Source: Ascaris suum (lineage: Eukaryota > Nematoda > Chromadorea > Rhabditida > Ascarididae). From it: a stretch of 64,000 nucleotides of DNA. The notes beneath the pieces are model-generated. The model had not been told where the DNA came from, made no database searches, and saw only the letters and a list, made by a program, of their open reading frames with translations. Below are positions 26,578 through 38,723 of this stretch, in pieces. The stretch's first letter is position 1. Each line of letters opens with the position of its first letter. The translations under genes and the position numbers were made by a program. The stretch spans positions 1,491,016 through 1,555,015 of the forward strand of contig CM024175.1 of NCBI GenBank assembly GCA_013433145.1. Reading direction: 5' to 3'.

Positions 26578-28844
26578 TTGAACACCTTCACGAAGCTAAC
26601 TTCGAAAATGTCTCTCACATTCATGTTTCAGCATGCCTCACAAGCAAGTCATCAAACTTTAAATTCTTGAGAATGTTCCGAGAATTGACAAACGATCGAC
26701 CTCGCAAATGAATATATTCAGTAAATATCATTGCAAAAATTAAATTTCCTCCCCGAATCAAATGATATTTGAAATGATTTCAGAGCGTTTCGGAATTCAA
26801 TAGAGAATGAAAACATCCGATAATCTCGTTGTTGAAACCATACTCAACTACTGTTTTACTGTTGCAAGCGCCATGGTGGTGCTCTCGGTAGAACTGTTTT
26901 CGAATTATCTATTATCGGACCGACATATATAAGTCGAGGTGCATATGAAACATCCGGCTATTGTTTTGTTCTTCTCTCTGCGTTATTGAAGTAAATATGG
27001 ACTGCAAGAAAGCTATCTTCCAGACAGACGAAATGATAGCTTTTTGATCCATCACCTAGGATAGGCGTGGTTGCACATCTCGTAGTTTCACGTGATTTGG
27101 CGAAACGGATTGTGAAGCAGACGGCGAACAAAAAACTAAATACAGGATTTGTTCTTTCATCGAAAATCGCAGAGCAAGTTGTTTCGCCTGACACTCATGC
27201 GAATATTTTTATAAGGCAATTTTTCTGGAAATTCAGGGCAAATTATGCTCAAATAGGAACATGCAGGAAAAAATTTTCGCTATTTCATTGTTGATTTTCA
27301 ACGCGATGAAAGGGTTGCTTGCTTCAACTGTTGAATGTTTAGATCTAGAGTGAACAATAGGTTATTCATCAATTAAATTCTCCAAAAAAAATGTCCTGAA
27401 GAAAAGAGCATCCTCTCAGAGGTGAGCGATCAATATTCAGCGGACATTGGACCTGGCCGAATGACCTATTTAGAAGTTCGACGGAAAGGAGGAATACATC
27501 GCACTGCACCGATTGGTGACCAACTGCATTGATCTTCCTTATATTGTCTTAGTTGCTCGTACAAAATTCATCAATTTCAAGTTATGAAGGTGATCGCTTT
27601 GTAAAAACAAACGATGCTTATTTTCTCTAACGGATATAGATATTTGCTGTGCAGTGCTTAGGAGAACGGGTTGCTTCTCATTTCTTTGAAGACATTTCAG
27701 TGCTGTCCTTTGGCCACTACTCAAGAGGATCTCTTATCTTTCTATTTTTCTCTTATCAGTTAATAAAATTATAAGCATATTGATACTTAATATTATACTA
27801 AAACAAAGAGTTTATTGGCCCAAACGATGCGACATAAAATTTTGCATTGATCAGTAATTATTAGAGGAATCTTGAGCTTTTGAAGTTAATACATTTTATG
27901 GTTATTCAACACATTATTTAAAACATACCGCTTAATCTTTTTTTAAAATATTTCAACTAAAAACTGTGACGTTAGAAAATAATTGCAGTGGAGAAAAAAT
28001 CGATTTTGTTTATAAATTATAATCATCGATCATAGTGGGATGCATTTAACTCTCGCAAGGACGGTGGCATGAAAAGAGGCGGTGATATTCTTTCTTTGAG
28101 GCACTTGTAATGTAGAACTTATTCGCATTATCCTCACTCGATTTTCCATTTTTTGTGAACTCTCTTAATCTCTGCTCAATTGAAAAGTATCGGTTCTGAG
28201 AACTCAAATCACCGCTTTATTTTTCTCAAAAACAAAAAAAAACGGTAAGTATGACACTTTTTTCAAGCTGACTGCCGACCTTTTCTCAACATGAAAGAGG
28301 ATGAATTTCTGCTCCAAATTTTTTATGTCTCAGGTAATTATATCATTTACTACCTCATGCTTATCCTCATATGCTTTGAACAAGTGTGGTAAATATACCA
28401 TCACTATCTGAGTCGCATAGAAAATAGAAAACGATGTGATAATGATGATTGTTTTATGGTGACCTTTTGCTTCTATAACGTATAACGTCATAAATGTGTC
28501 CAAAGTTCTTTCATCATCACCAATCACTCATAGATTGTCGTTTACTATGACTTCGAAGTAAACACTAGTGTTGCGAGTGAAATTCTCTTCCATGACCATT
28601 ACTTTTATTGTCTATCTATTGCGCTAAATGTCCTTCTCTTCTGCGATATAATCTTTGCGAAACATCCCTGTAACATTCATACAAATATATAGTGAAGGAT
28701 CCTTCTTGAAATATGTACTGATAATTTCCAAAAAATGCACTTAACATCAAATTTCAATGCTATTAGAATAAATGCGTTGAAAATAATGCATCCTTCATCT
28801 TGACTAGCATCTCATTATTAACCAATTACGGATGAATTATTCAA
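26578..28844. other. Intergenic, no supported gene
   Basis: A 9-bp hairpin (aaagctatc 27009-27017, gatagcttt 27035-27043) lies here. A plus-strand frame at 27067-27294 looks mildly protein-like but has no splice partner or known domain. Confidence 0.4.
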
Positions 28845-28987
28845 TCGTTAGGTGAAGATCGTCGTGATAGTATGGACGTTTTGCACAATATCTACGATGT
28901 TGGTCTGCCGATCGACTATTATCAACGTGAACCTATCACCATTTCCAAATTCGATGTAGAATTTTTCATGAAAAAGAAAAATAAGTG
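28845..28987 (+). CDS. Possible terminal exon, unknown protein
   Basis: After an acceptor (caatcgttag) the frame reads GEDRRDSMDVLHNIYDVGLP, continues through DYYQREPITISKFDVEFF and ends in a Lys-rich KKKNKCN before TGA. Composition and codons look coding, and the acceptor fits phase 1. No upstream exon was found and no family is recognised, so this may be a fragment. Confidence 0.25.
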
Positions 28988-30176
28988 CAACTGATGGAAA
29001 ACAATGAAGATTTTTTTTTTTTTGAGAAGCATCGTCAACGATGTCTTTATCTCATCAATTACCTAACGGCATTTGGGACAATAGAGAAGTCATTAATTTA
29101 CCGCTATCATATTTCCGATCGTTTCCTCTTTCTTTGAAATGTTTTTTTCCTAATCGTATCTCTATCTTCATTCTCTTTCGATGAAGAATGAAATAACCAT
29201 CCGAGGAATAATTAGTAGACTTCTTATTAATTAATAATACTATTTTCATTTAGCAAATAAAAATTTTCTTTACATTTTTCTTTTCATTTTCTTTGTGTAA
29301 TTTGAATTGTACACGAGTTACAATTATGATTACTGCCTATTTGATATATTGAATTATTGATTCCGCTAACTTCTTCTTCTTCACATTCTTCGTTCTGCCA
29401 TATAGGGCATACAACAATGGAGAAAAGGGGGGGGGGGGGGAAAAAATAGGCAAATGGGCAAATGGAAACATGCACCAGAGAGGCTAGCACAACAATCATT
29501 TTTTTGCAATTCGGCCTCATAGGCTAGGTCATTGCGTCAACATTTCAAAGCAAATCAGCGAGACGCTACCCAGTACGTGTTGTCGCATTTTCGGCCGATT
29601 GTGCAATGAACTTTGCCTTCGCGGTTCCGGTTCTAGGCACTTTGAAAGCACAGCACACCACAACTTAATCAGGTGAAACGAGCTGATCGGTTGAAAGATG
29701 GGCTTGGAATGTTATCGTGTAGTGAGAGAATAGTTGCTTGATTACATTACAGTATCACCGTATGCAAATGCAAGCATTTGACCTGAGAAAGCCGTAGTGC
29801 ACCTTTTATTGAAACTTTCACGAATAGCATGAAAAATTTAATCTCCCAGCAATTCATTATACCTCATTTGTATGTAGTCATGAAATCTCTTCGCCTCAAA
29901 AAATTTTCCAAGCTTTAATAAACTGAATGATTATCGTTTGCTATTAAACGGTCGATGCCACAATCAGTCCTTACTGCTTTGGTTGACGAATGGGAGCATA
30001 TGTGTAATCTTTTGTGACCATTTACGTCGTTAACTACTGCACGGTTCTGTGCAGCAATGGAATTTTTGAGGGAACTGAAAAGAATTTGCTATTCATACAC
30101 AATTTCATTCTGGTTTTAATTCGTTATCGCTTGCACCTCTTTTTCATTTTAGATTTTTCATTCGTTTTCTCTCCTT
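28988..30176. other. Intergenic, no supported gene
   Basis: AT-rich with a 14-base G run at 29427-29440. No RNA gene or convincing exon is seen. Confidence 0.45.
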
Positions 30177-30214
30177 TCTCTCTCTCTCTTCTCTCTCTCT
30201 CTCTCTCTCTCTCT
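30177..30214. repeat. (CT)n microsatellite
   Basis: About 38 bp of CT dinucleotide with one interruption. Confidence 0.9.
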
Positions 30215-31202
30215 AAGAATGCAAAATATAGCGAGTTTTTAATGCATCTAAATATGCAATCACTACTAGTGCATTTTTCATACCAACAACCAGGGAAGCG
30301 ACAATCTGAGAAGTGTTGCTGTCCTGAGGATCGTTTGTTTTGGCATGGATCGTCAATTATCTTGTAACTTCAGCGACAGCTAAATGTCACAAGAAAAGAA
30401 AAGCATTCAACATCGATTTATTCTATTTCATCCACTAAGTTCCTATTACTGTACTTTGTTATCAGATGCAACTGTAGAAATACGTTTAATATTGAATAAA
30501 TTTTCATTATGATGATTTGATGAGCTCATAAAGTTTTTGCGTCCTGTAAAAATATTGAGCTCATCAAATGCACCGCCATATCATAAGTGGAATAATTTTC
30601 ATTCAATATATAATGAATGTAAGATACCGTTGTAAGGAGAGGAAGTAAAAATGTGACTTTTAAGGCCATACAACACTGTGACCAAAGAATGATTAGAGTT
30701 ATTTATTGAACCGTAATCAAAAAAAATTAGGCATTGCTAAAATTAACCACAGTTGCAAAATTTATTAGAATAACTAAAAATTGTTCATGGCTTGCAAATG
30801 CAATCAAAAAGTAACCAATTTTATCGCGAAAAATTGATGAGAATGGGCCATAAATTGCCCGCAAACTTTGAAAGATTTTTGATCTGTAGGTGTCATGATC
30901 CCTATAATGAAACCTGAAATAATTATCTGTATCAGGATATGAAATTTTCATATAACGTTAAGCTTATGCGGTGATGCGCATCCGCTTAATTATGATGGCA
31001 ATGTGATGTGCGTTTCATTGTGCTGACGTTATACAGTGATCTCACGGACTTCTAAAGGCATGAGATAAATTTACCTAGAAGACCTGCTGCAAACTAGCTG
31101 AAAATTGAAACAATCTGACCTATGTTCGAATTTTATGCTCCTTTATCATCTGTCTATGAACACTCCTTATGCTCTCGAATGCGCAAGTGATTTCAAAGCG
31201 CA
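30215..31202. other. Intergenic with a 14-bp inverted repeat
   Basis: Arms atttgatgagctca (30515-30528) and tgagctcatcaaat (30556-30569) are exact inverse complements with a 27-nt spacer. Each arm contains the palindrome tgagctca. No gene is supported. Confidence 0.6.
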
Positions 31203-31424
31203 ATGCAGGTCTTGGTCGAAATTCGTTCGCGTTGTCGTGCATTAGTCATGATGACTAATTTTGATCAGGTTAGCGAAGACTGCATATCCGATACACCGCC
31301 TGATATTGATAGGCTTATAACGAGAGCTAATTTTTTTTTTAATAAGAGAGATGTATCGCAACTATGTACCATTATGGAATACACGATAATCTTATTGGTT
31401 CGAGCGGATTCCAAGCGTCGTTAA
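31203..31424 (+). CDS. Hypothetical small frame, 73 codons
   Basis: ATG to TAA, reading MQVLVEIRSRCRALVMMTNF at the start and then an acidic DCISDTPPDIDR stretch. An internal part (31209-31268) is also framed by an acceptor (atgcag) and a donor (gttagc), so it could instead be a single exon. No domain is recognised. Confidence 0.22.
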   Translation: MQVLVEIRSRCRALVMMTNFDQVSEDCISDTPPDIDRLITRANFFFNKRDVSQLCTIMEYTIILLVRADSKRR

Positions 31425-32205
31425 CGTCTTTGAATCGCCGATTTAAGGTCATATCCGTTTTCGCATCAATGCGCTGCCTCTAATCACACGTGAACGTGAC
31501 AACGAGCTCTGGTTTCATTATGACATTTCAATTATCGACTCGTTTTCTTTTTTTTTTTCGTTCAAAAACGTCGATTCTGTTCTCGAAATCTCGGCCCGCT
31601 TTTTCGAGATATTGTTGAAAATGCATTTTTGTGCATTTCTTTTGCAGGTCGCGTTTTCTCGCCTCACATTTGTGTTCCATCCGATTCAGCACTCATTTAG
31701 GTTCACTTGAACAAGACAAGATCACCTTAGATGAATGTTCATCGATTTATGAGTTATTTCTAAGGATCAATCAATTTCACAAAATAAGCAAGAGTATTGG
31801 AATACGTCACAAGCTTTTGTTGCACCTAATTTGAAAGTATATAAAATCTTCGAAAAAAGGCTCATTTTCCGCGACACGATCGATGACAGCTCGAAATCCA
31901 ATCGACGTGAGGAGCACGCTTTTAAGCACTTTGAAATGTCTGAAACTTCTTTCAAAATTTATGGATGAGCTTGCATCCTTGCATTAGAGGTTATCTATTA
32001 TGTCAATAAAATTTCCCCAACACTAGTTTCAGTGGCCTTTGAATTGACACTACCAGACCTACAAATACAAGGTAGACATACAAGCACATGCACAAAGACC
32101 GCGTCGCCATATTGCATGAGGCAAGTTTGCAGAAGCGCATAAGAATGAAAAGCGAGAAAAGGTAACACGCATTCAAATCTCTGCTTTATTAGAGGATCGA
32201 TTATC
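31425..32205. other. No supported gene
   Basis: A plus-strand frame at 31631-31834 follows a T-rich acceptor (ttttgcag) but has no recognisable content or partner exon. Confidence 0.4.
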
Positions 32206-33389
32206 TCAGAGAAGCACTTCAGCGTCTTTCACTATGGAGAAGAACCTGCTTGCAGTAAGCATGTGTAATAATAATTCCCAACTTTTGGCTCCTGAAACCT
32301 CTGTAAAGGTGAAAAGTTCGCATCCTACATCATCTGGACGAGAAAGATTTGACTGTTGCATCATTTTGCACGAGAGAGAGGAGTTCTCTGGCAATGAAAT
32401 GCTTCCGGCTCTTTGATGCATCGCACTACATTTCGATGCCTTTTTACAAAATTGCTTTGCAAAACTACATTGTGGTGACATTATATACACGCGTACGTAT
32501 GTGTATTGTCCTTCCGCTAGTCAATCCAGCTCGAGAACCACTGGATTAATAGCTGTGAGATTTAATAGATATGGTGTAAACCTCAGGCAGACTCCCTACT
32601 CCACAGTCCGTTATCCGTCAACTTCAGAAGGGCTATAAGTGTTTAGTTGTGTTATGGAAGTTTAAACGTTACAATGCTTTTTGCAGCAGTCGCAATTTCA
32701 CCTTTAAACCGACACGTCACAATGGAATACTCATTTATGAAACATTTGCACAGGTGACCGAATCACTTAAATCATTAGGGAGTTGCTTCGCATGCCCTGC
32801 TTTTTTGGTGACTTGTGAAAGCGGTCGATCAGATGATCGTCTACGCGATCATTTTTAATTCAACAATAGTGTGGAGTTTTAGAAGCCCGTACTGCTGGAT
32901 AATGGTGAGAGACAAAAGCAAACGACAAGCTGAGGGTCCACTTTCTCGGCAGTATTGTAGAATGCGATAAAGCTGTTCTTGAGTGGAAAGAACTTCCTTG
33001 AGTTATGAGCGGCAACCTCTAGGATCGCAGCGGTGACAAGGAGGACAGATTTTCCATTGCTTTGTTGACCAGAGTCGTCTAACGAAGACTCATCGTTTAG
33101 TATGGGTAGCTCTGCTCTTGCAGGAAGAGGACACCAGATTTTCCTCGTTACCAGCCGCAGTGAGTCTGACATTCAATGTAAAAGTTTGAATGGGAAATCG
33201 AAAACAGTGGAATTGTGCGCACGAAAAATCTCTCTCGATTTGCCCATTCGTTATAATCTAGATGAGTTAAATTTATTGAGAGTTCGTTATGAGGCAATGA
33301 ATTATCATTAAACAACTCACTAAATATAACTGGCACATCGAATGTGAATGCACTTGTATCGAGCATTAAAATTTCAGCGTTTCTCAGCG
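32206..33389 (-). other. Possible minus-strand coding region of unknown type
   Basis: Three open minus-strand segments follow one another. The segment 33152-33389 has an acceptor (attattag) and a donor (gtaacg) and reads LRNAEILMLDTSAFTFDVPV and onward. The segment 32879-33172 is a 97-codon ATG-to-stop frame that overlaps the first in another frame. The segment 32206-32490 has 94 codons. The adjacency is suggestive of a gene or relic, but joins are not resolved and no domain is recognised. Confidence 0.22.
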
Positions 33390-33973
33390 CTAATAATTAT
33401 AGCGGTCGATGTAAACAGTTCACATTTATGGAGCCCCTATGACTGCTTTATCCTGCATAATATTCGCAGTGACAAACTGTTGCTAATAGAATAGGATTGC
33501 AATTCGAGCTGCAAAGCATAATGTTGCAACCATACGATGTTCACTGTCCATATACACACGTATGAATAAGCAGCTGCTGTAAAAATTCAGTATGGAAAAT
33601 CCAAGTGTTCTGCTGTTTGCTGCCTTCGTATTCCTCTGTTATATGTGTATATGAGTATCATCTGTTATCCTTCTGTTGTTAAAGCTCATTTTCAGATTTA
33701 GCAAACATTAGAGATTACGTGCTGCACAATTTCTGTTTGCTTTAATTGACGTCAAAGTCAAGAAAATCTGTCTATTTTTAGTGGCCGTATAATAAACGAT
33801 GGTTGCGCTGCTCCACAAGCTTTGGGCATGTTGTAGTGTACAGGGACTTTTTGCGCATCCCAAACCCTTCATCCAGCGCATTTGCGCACGTCATTACCTG
33901 TATAAAATTCAGTGGCAGGAGAAGGGGAGCGGAAGGGAGGGGGGGGGGTATAACTGAAGCTCATCAATATGCA
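33390..33973. other. Intergenic, no supported gene
   Basis: No gene or RNA is visible. A G run of about 12 lies near 33937-33948, just before the second copy of dispersed repeat family 1. Confidence 0.5.
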
Positions 33974-34332
33974 TACTGTTATATCTCTGGCAGCGATATC
34001 GTTGAGAGGAGACCGAGTGGGACGCGAGGACACACGGAGATAGTAGACGTCGTTTATGGAGGGCGCCACAGCTCATAAAGAGCAATCTGGGGAAGGCGAG
34101 GCATTCCAAGAGAGCTGCCGGTCGGAGAGCCGTCGATGGTGAAGACTGACTCCGACGGGCTGGGGCCCGCGTTATATAGGCTTCAGGCAGATCAAAAGCA
34201 CATAAGTCGATCAATCAGATGGCGCGAATACGAACAATGATATGGCGCGAAAAATAATGCTATAAAAGCAAGATGTTCAATGTTACATCGCAAACAGATA
34301 TCTTGGGTTGGTCCTTTAGCGCCACACCCAAC
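33974..34332 (+). repeat. Dispersed repeat family 1, copy B
   Basis: GC-rich block related to 20014-20366, with the same order of shared segments (ctggcagcg, gcacataagtcgatca, atcttgggttggtcctt). Short ATG frames within it, on both strands, follow its high GC and are not called as genes. Confidence 0.6.
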
Positions 34333-34978
34333 ATATGAATTTCCTGCAGGCTTCTTTTAATCTCGGCTTGCAGTCATAAATTTAGATCTCTTATAGTGAC
34401 TCGAATTCCCCTCACTTAAGCTGTCTGCAATCGGTGAGTTTTGGTGGTGTGCAAGTTTTTGTAGCAAAGGATTGCAACAACTTTTCCTCTTCAAATTATT
34501 CCCGTTTGAAATTTCATGACGCATTAATTCCTTTTGGTGTCCACTCTGTCATCGGATTCTTCTTATTTGTTGGAAGTCGAAGACTGTGGCTCTTCCATCT
34601 TTCTTCTATATTAGAGGCATGCTGAGGCTCATCGACGACACCTAAATTTGACGTATATCTTTATCATTCCTGATGCATTCATCCATTATTGATTCATTAT
34701 GGAATGTATAGTACTTAAGTGAGTACGAATGCTGAATTTGCTTCATTTTAAACGAAATATTAGAGCTGGAATTTTTTATTGAAGAGGGAAGGGGGAGATG
34801 ACAAGAAAATGTTATTTTAACAAATTTGCTCAACACTAGCGTCATTTCCAAGAAATGAGAAGTAACTGAAAATGCGGCAATAGTACTTGAAAAATCGTTT
34901 CTTTCCTATATTGCCGTGTTTCGCCAACGAAAACATTTTCGTTTGACGTTTCACAAATTCGTTAGTGTTTTGGTTTTT
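34333..34978. other. 5' flank of the ZP-C gene
   Basis: No coding content is supported. The region ends in the T-rich acceptor that precedes the ZP-C start codon. Confidence 0.45.
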
Positions 34979-34980
34979 AG
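34979..34980 (+). promoter_or_regulatory. Likely trans-splice acceptor of the ZP-C gene
   Basis: The T-rich tract ggtttttag ends 3 nt before the ATG at 34984, and a signal peptide begins at that ATG. This is what a spliced-leader acceptor would look like. Confidence 0.45.
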
Positions 34981-34983
34981 AGC

Positions 34984-37812
34984 ATGATTATGGTGATACG
35001 AACGGCCGTTGTTTTCCTTCTGGTAATTTCAACGGCAATTGCGGCAAAAATTCCGGAAAAGGATGCGAAAAAAATTCACTTGCCGGCCGCAAAATGCACA
35101 TTTTCAGTGCATAAAGAAGGACCTCAAGGCGAACAGATCATTGGTAACACATTTGTTATTTGCATCGACAACCGACTTTTTAGCTAAATTCAAATACTCT
35201 GCTGGTGCTGCATCAAACGAATATTTTGCACCGTGCTGTTCGAGAATGGTCTAGATATGGTGTATCGCTGATATTGATTTGTTCAATTATATAAAGGGGT
35301 CAGGTGGTTCTGGAGATATTTTGTGTCGCCTCAATGTCATGATGTCGGACCACTCTTATCATTTAACTGTAATGTTTTCTTATAGCGTATTCAAATGTCC
35401 CATCGTACCCATTATTAGAAGGCTGCAACTTTTATACCACCATAGATGCAAGGGGTTTATTTTGGACGAGTGGTGATTCCTTCATCTAACCGAACTGCAG
35501 AACTTTGTGCCTTTTGGGTCGGGCCGATATCGAACTATGATTTAAGAGACTGCTCGTGCAGTACTGCCTCCTTCCACCTATGGAATGAACACGCTACTGA
35601 GCAGTTTCGCTTTAAATAAATGAAGATTGGTTTTAACATAACAAACCCCCACGCTCGCTCCGCTTATTATATTTCACCGAAGCAAACGCTAGAATGTGTG
35701 TCTTGATGAAAAAGAAATTATGGGAATATAAGTGCATTTTCATCCGACCGAGATGTTTGTGCTGAAGGTACACAATAACAAGACAGAGGAAATTAACATG
35801 TTTGATGCCTTAATTGAACCTCGATCCCAAAGACACTCTAAACCTTTTACCTTTACTCACCATTAGTCCCTGAAAAATGCACGACATCAAGACATTCTAC
35901 AACGTGCATTATGCATTTTCTCCTGTCTTGTGAAGCTCCTCGAAATCGAAGTCCCATCACAACGAAAATAGCCATCAGCAAATCGGTCAAAGCCTAAAAC
36001 CTGTTCTGGCTGCAATGCTTCTTATAAAAATGAATTATGAGTAAGAGCGATTTTATCAGATTTTCGTTGAATGTGGAGCGGTTATCCTGAGTCGAAAAGC
36101 TTGTTTCATAAATTGGCATAAGGCGTGAACTGCTTACGGTCTTCTCGCAAAAGATCACTTGTATCAATTTAAGTTTAGAGGTTATTCTAGGAGAAGAACA
36201 TAAAATTATAAAATTAACTGATAAACAATAGTAAAATAAAGTTATTTCGATAAACTTAGAGAAGACATTTCGTCCGATTTGCGCTCATATAATATAGCCT
36301 TTCCGCTGTGCACATGGTAACTAGTGACCAAGATTCTTTCGAGCTTGTCTTGAGGTTAAAAATTACGAAAAAGACTCATGCTTGAAATAAAGGGCGCTCT
36401 AAAGCAGATATTAAAATTCAATTTCCAGGGACGAATCTCAACTCGGAGCTTTACTACAAAATAAAATGTGAGCCCGAACGAGGTTACTGCTTGCATGTTG
36501 GAAATTGCACAGTGAGTGGTGATGGACCTGGTCAACAGGCATACCCGATTATCGACGAAGATGGGTGTACAAAAGAACCGAGCCTTTTTGAGCACGTTCA
36601 GGTATTGCCAATAACTAAGCAATCTTTACGACAATTAATGTCTATTCAGCAGTGATGCTCACATTTCCCACATTCTGAGTTTATCGAAGAAATTATAGTG
36701 TCCCCACCAGTACCTCCACTGTTTAAAAAAAAAGCTCTCAAGGCGTTGATGTTAGAATCTTTTCATAGCTTTCATGTGCTACACTTTTGAAATATACAAA
36801 GCAATCTTATTGTGAAGATGAAATTTCCGAGTTATCCCGACTACGCATTCGCATGGTGCTCATAATCGACACAATCCGAAAGCAACTTGGCTTTGAGAAT
36901 TTTTGGGGCAGCAATGAAAACTAAAAGCAATATTTTATGTTTCGCTAATAAAAGAGTCTCATTTGGTGAAAGCACATTCCTTAAAGAGATACTCATATTT
37001 TCTTTCGTTCATTACCTCAATCATCACTCATCTTCCATATTTTTCGTCCCTGTATTTCTATCCTTTCTTTTTTTATTTCTGTTTTTTTTTTCGTCACCGT
37101 TATCATCCATTCACTTCATCAAAGTGATTCACTTTTCTTCTGCAAATTTTGCATAACCGTCTTCCTCTCTCATCTCAAGAAATATTCATCATCTAGGTAA
37201 AAGTGCGCCGTATTCGTCAGGAATTCTGTGTAAAAAAACTCGATCATATTTCATACAATGGCATAAGATTGAGAATTTCCTCATTCTCGCATTATACGGT
37301 ATTATTCATCAACAATATTTCCAACCTTATAATGAAGAAATATATCACAAGTATCTTCAATATTCATTCAGAGATATTCCGTGACGTTCAAAAATCTTGG
37401 GCTATTCGATATCCCCACAATAACCAACGGTAATGACGAACAAAATAGCGATCATTCTAGAAGAGCTGTTTTTTTCGCAACTCACATAAGAAATTTGTCC
37501 TCAGGGACCAAAAATTCGACAAACGCTTGATCAGAACGGGTTTACGTCTCCTAAATATGTATCGCAAATTCTTCATTCATCTTGCAACTGTTTTTTGGTG
37601 AAGAGGTGAAGAAATAAGCGCAATTATCATTTCAGTATGAAGACGATTTTACCGCTGGCATCTACAATCCTCTACCAATACGGTTTCGTGGTTCGAGCTC
37701 AGCAGTTCAATTCTTCTGTGTAACAACTTTTGTTCCATCTATACACGGCAAATGTGAACGCAAGTTATGCACTTGGAACGAATATTCGTCGAGGTATAAC
37801 AAGGAGCAGTAG
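34984..37812 (+). CDS. Secreted ZP-C-only (cuticlin-like) protein, 3 exons, 169 residues
   Basis: Exons are 34984-35143, 36429-36601 and 37636-37812, joined in phases 1 and 0. Residues 1-21 form a signal peptide (TAVVFLLVISTAIAA). The rest aligns with the C-terminal half of nematode ZP domains: CTFSVHKEGPQGEQIIG, LYYKIKCEPERGYCLHVGNC, IIDEDGCTKEPSLFEHVQ, then IRFRGSSSAVQFFC. There are eight cysteines, at 38, 67, 74, 80, 100, 139, 151 and 156. No ZP-N half, furin site or membrane anchor is seen. ZP proteins of nematodes usually polymerise in cuticle or other apical matrix through a full ZP module, so this protein is unusually short. A phase-2 donor (gtataac, 37796) just before the stop could extend it, but I found no compatible next exon. 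It lies tail to tail with the cuticle collagen. Confidence 0.82.
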
Positions 37813-38723
37813 CATGTAAATGCGTGCAAGTGTCACGTAACAGTCCCACAACGTTTACTGGTTGTACAGTGATCAATGAGATTTCAATGAATGTGGTCAT
37901 GCAGTTTTCACGAGATATGTTAAATGACGTTGTAACACGATGACTAATTAACCTAATCACAAGGAAATCAGTACATCGATGAACTTAAAGAGCCTGAGTG
38001 CCAGACTTATTGCGAGGTTGGCTTCACGTTACTGACAGTTAATCGAACAAACAAGCTGAATATTATGTGAATGAAAAAGTTATCAGTCTTTCACAGCACT
38101 TGATGGCTGAATCGTTTCGAGATGCAAATCGGTCATGCACCATCAGAATAGAAAACCTATCTTATGTTTGGAAGAATAATATCCTCACACGCCGTTTGTT
38201 ACTCGATGCAACGCTGTTTTTAATTTTTTCATTTCCAATTCCTTTCCATCCGCTTTTTTTTCTATCTTTTGTAATTTCTTCATTCAGTTCTTCAAACGAA
38301 ATTGAATCTAAAACTTCGAGAAACAATTAATTTCGACTGCCTAGCTGCCTCGTTTATATTGTACACGAGAAACAAGGTGACGAATTTCGAGTGACAATTG
38401 TACGGCTTCTGTTTTAGTATATTTGTTCCTCATCGTAGCTTCGACCATCACATGGCATAATGACTGCTGGCGACCAATGGATGGTTCATATGAGACGATG
38501 GATGCCGTTGATAATGAAAATGCGCACATGTTTTTTTTTTTTTCAAATTATTGATGCGACAGCGAGAAATACACGTTGATCTTGCAATAATAAATCTAGA
38601 AATGGAAAAGCTGCTTACGGCAAGCGACCTTTATAGAGTGCAAAAAGCAAGGACAGCAGATATACAGACAAATTACACAGATATTCGCGAAATGTGAAGA
38701 ATACATCGGTGTTAAATGTCGTG
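37813..38723. other. Intergenic between two convergent matrix genes
   Basis: A frame at about 37975-38070 (plus) contains a Cys-bearing stretch, IDELKEPECQTYCEVGF, but its phase does not fit the ZP-C gene. A T run lies near 38531. No gene is called. Confidence 0.4.
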
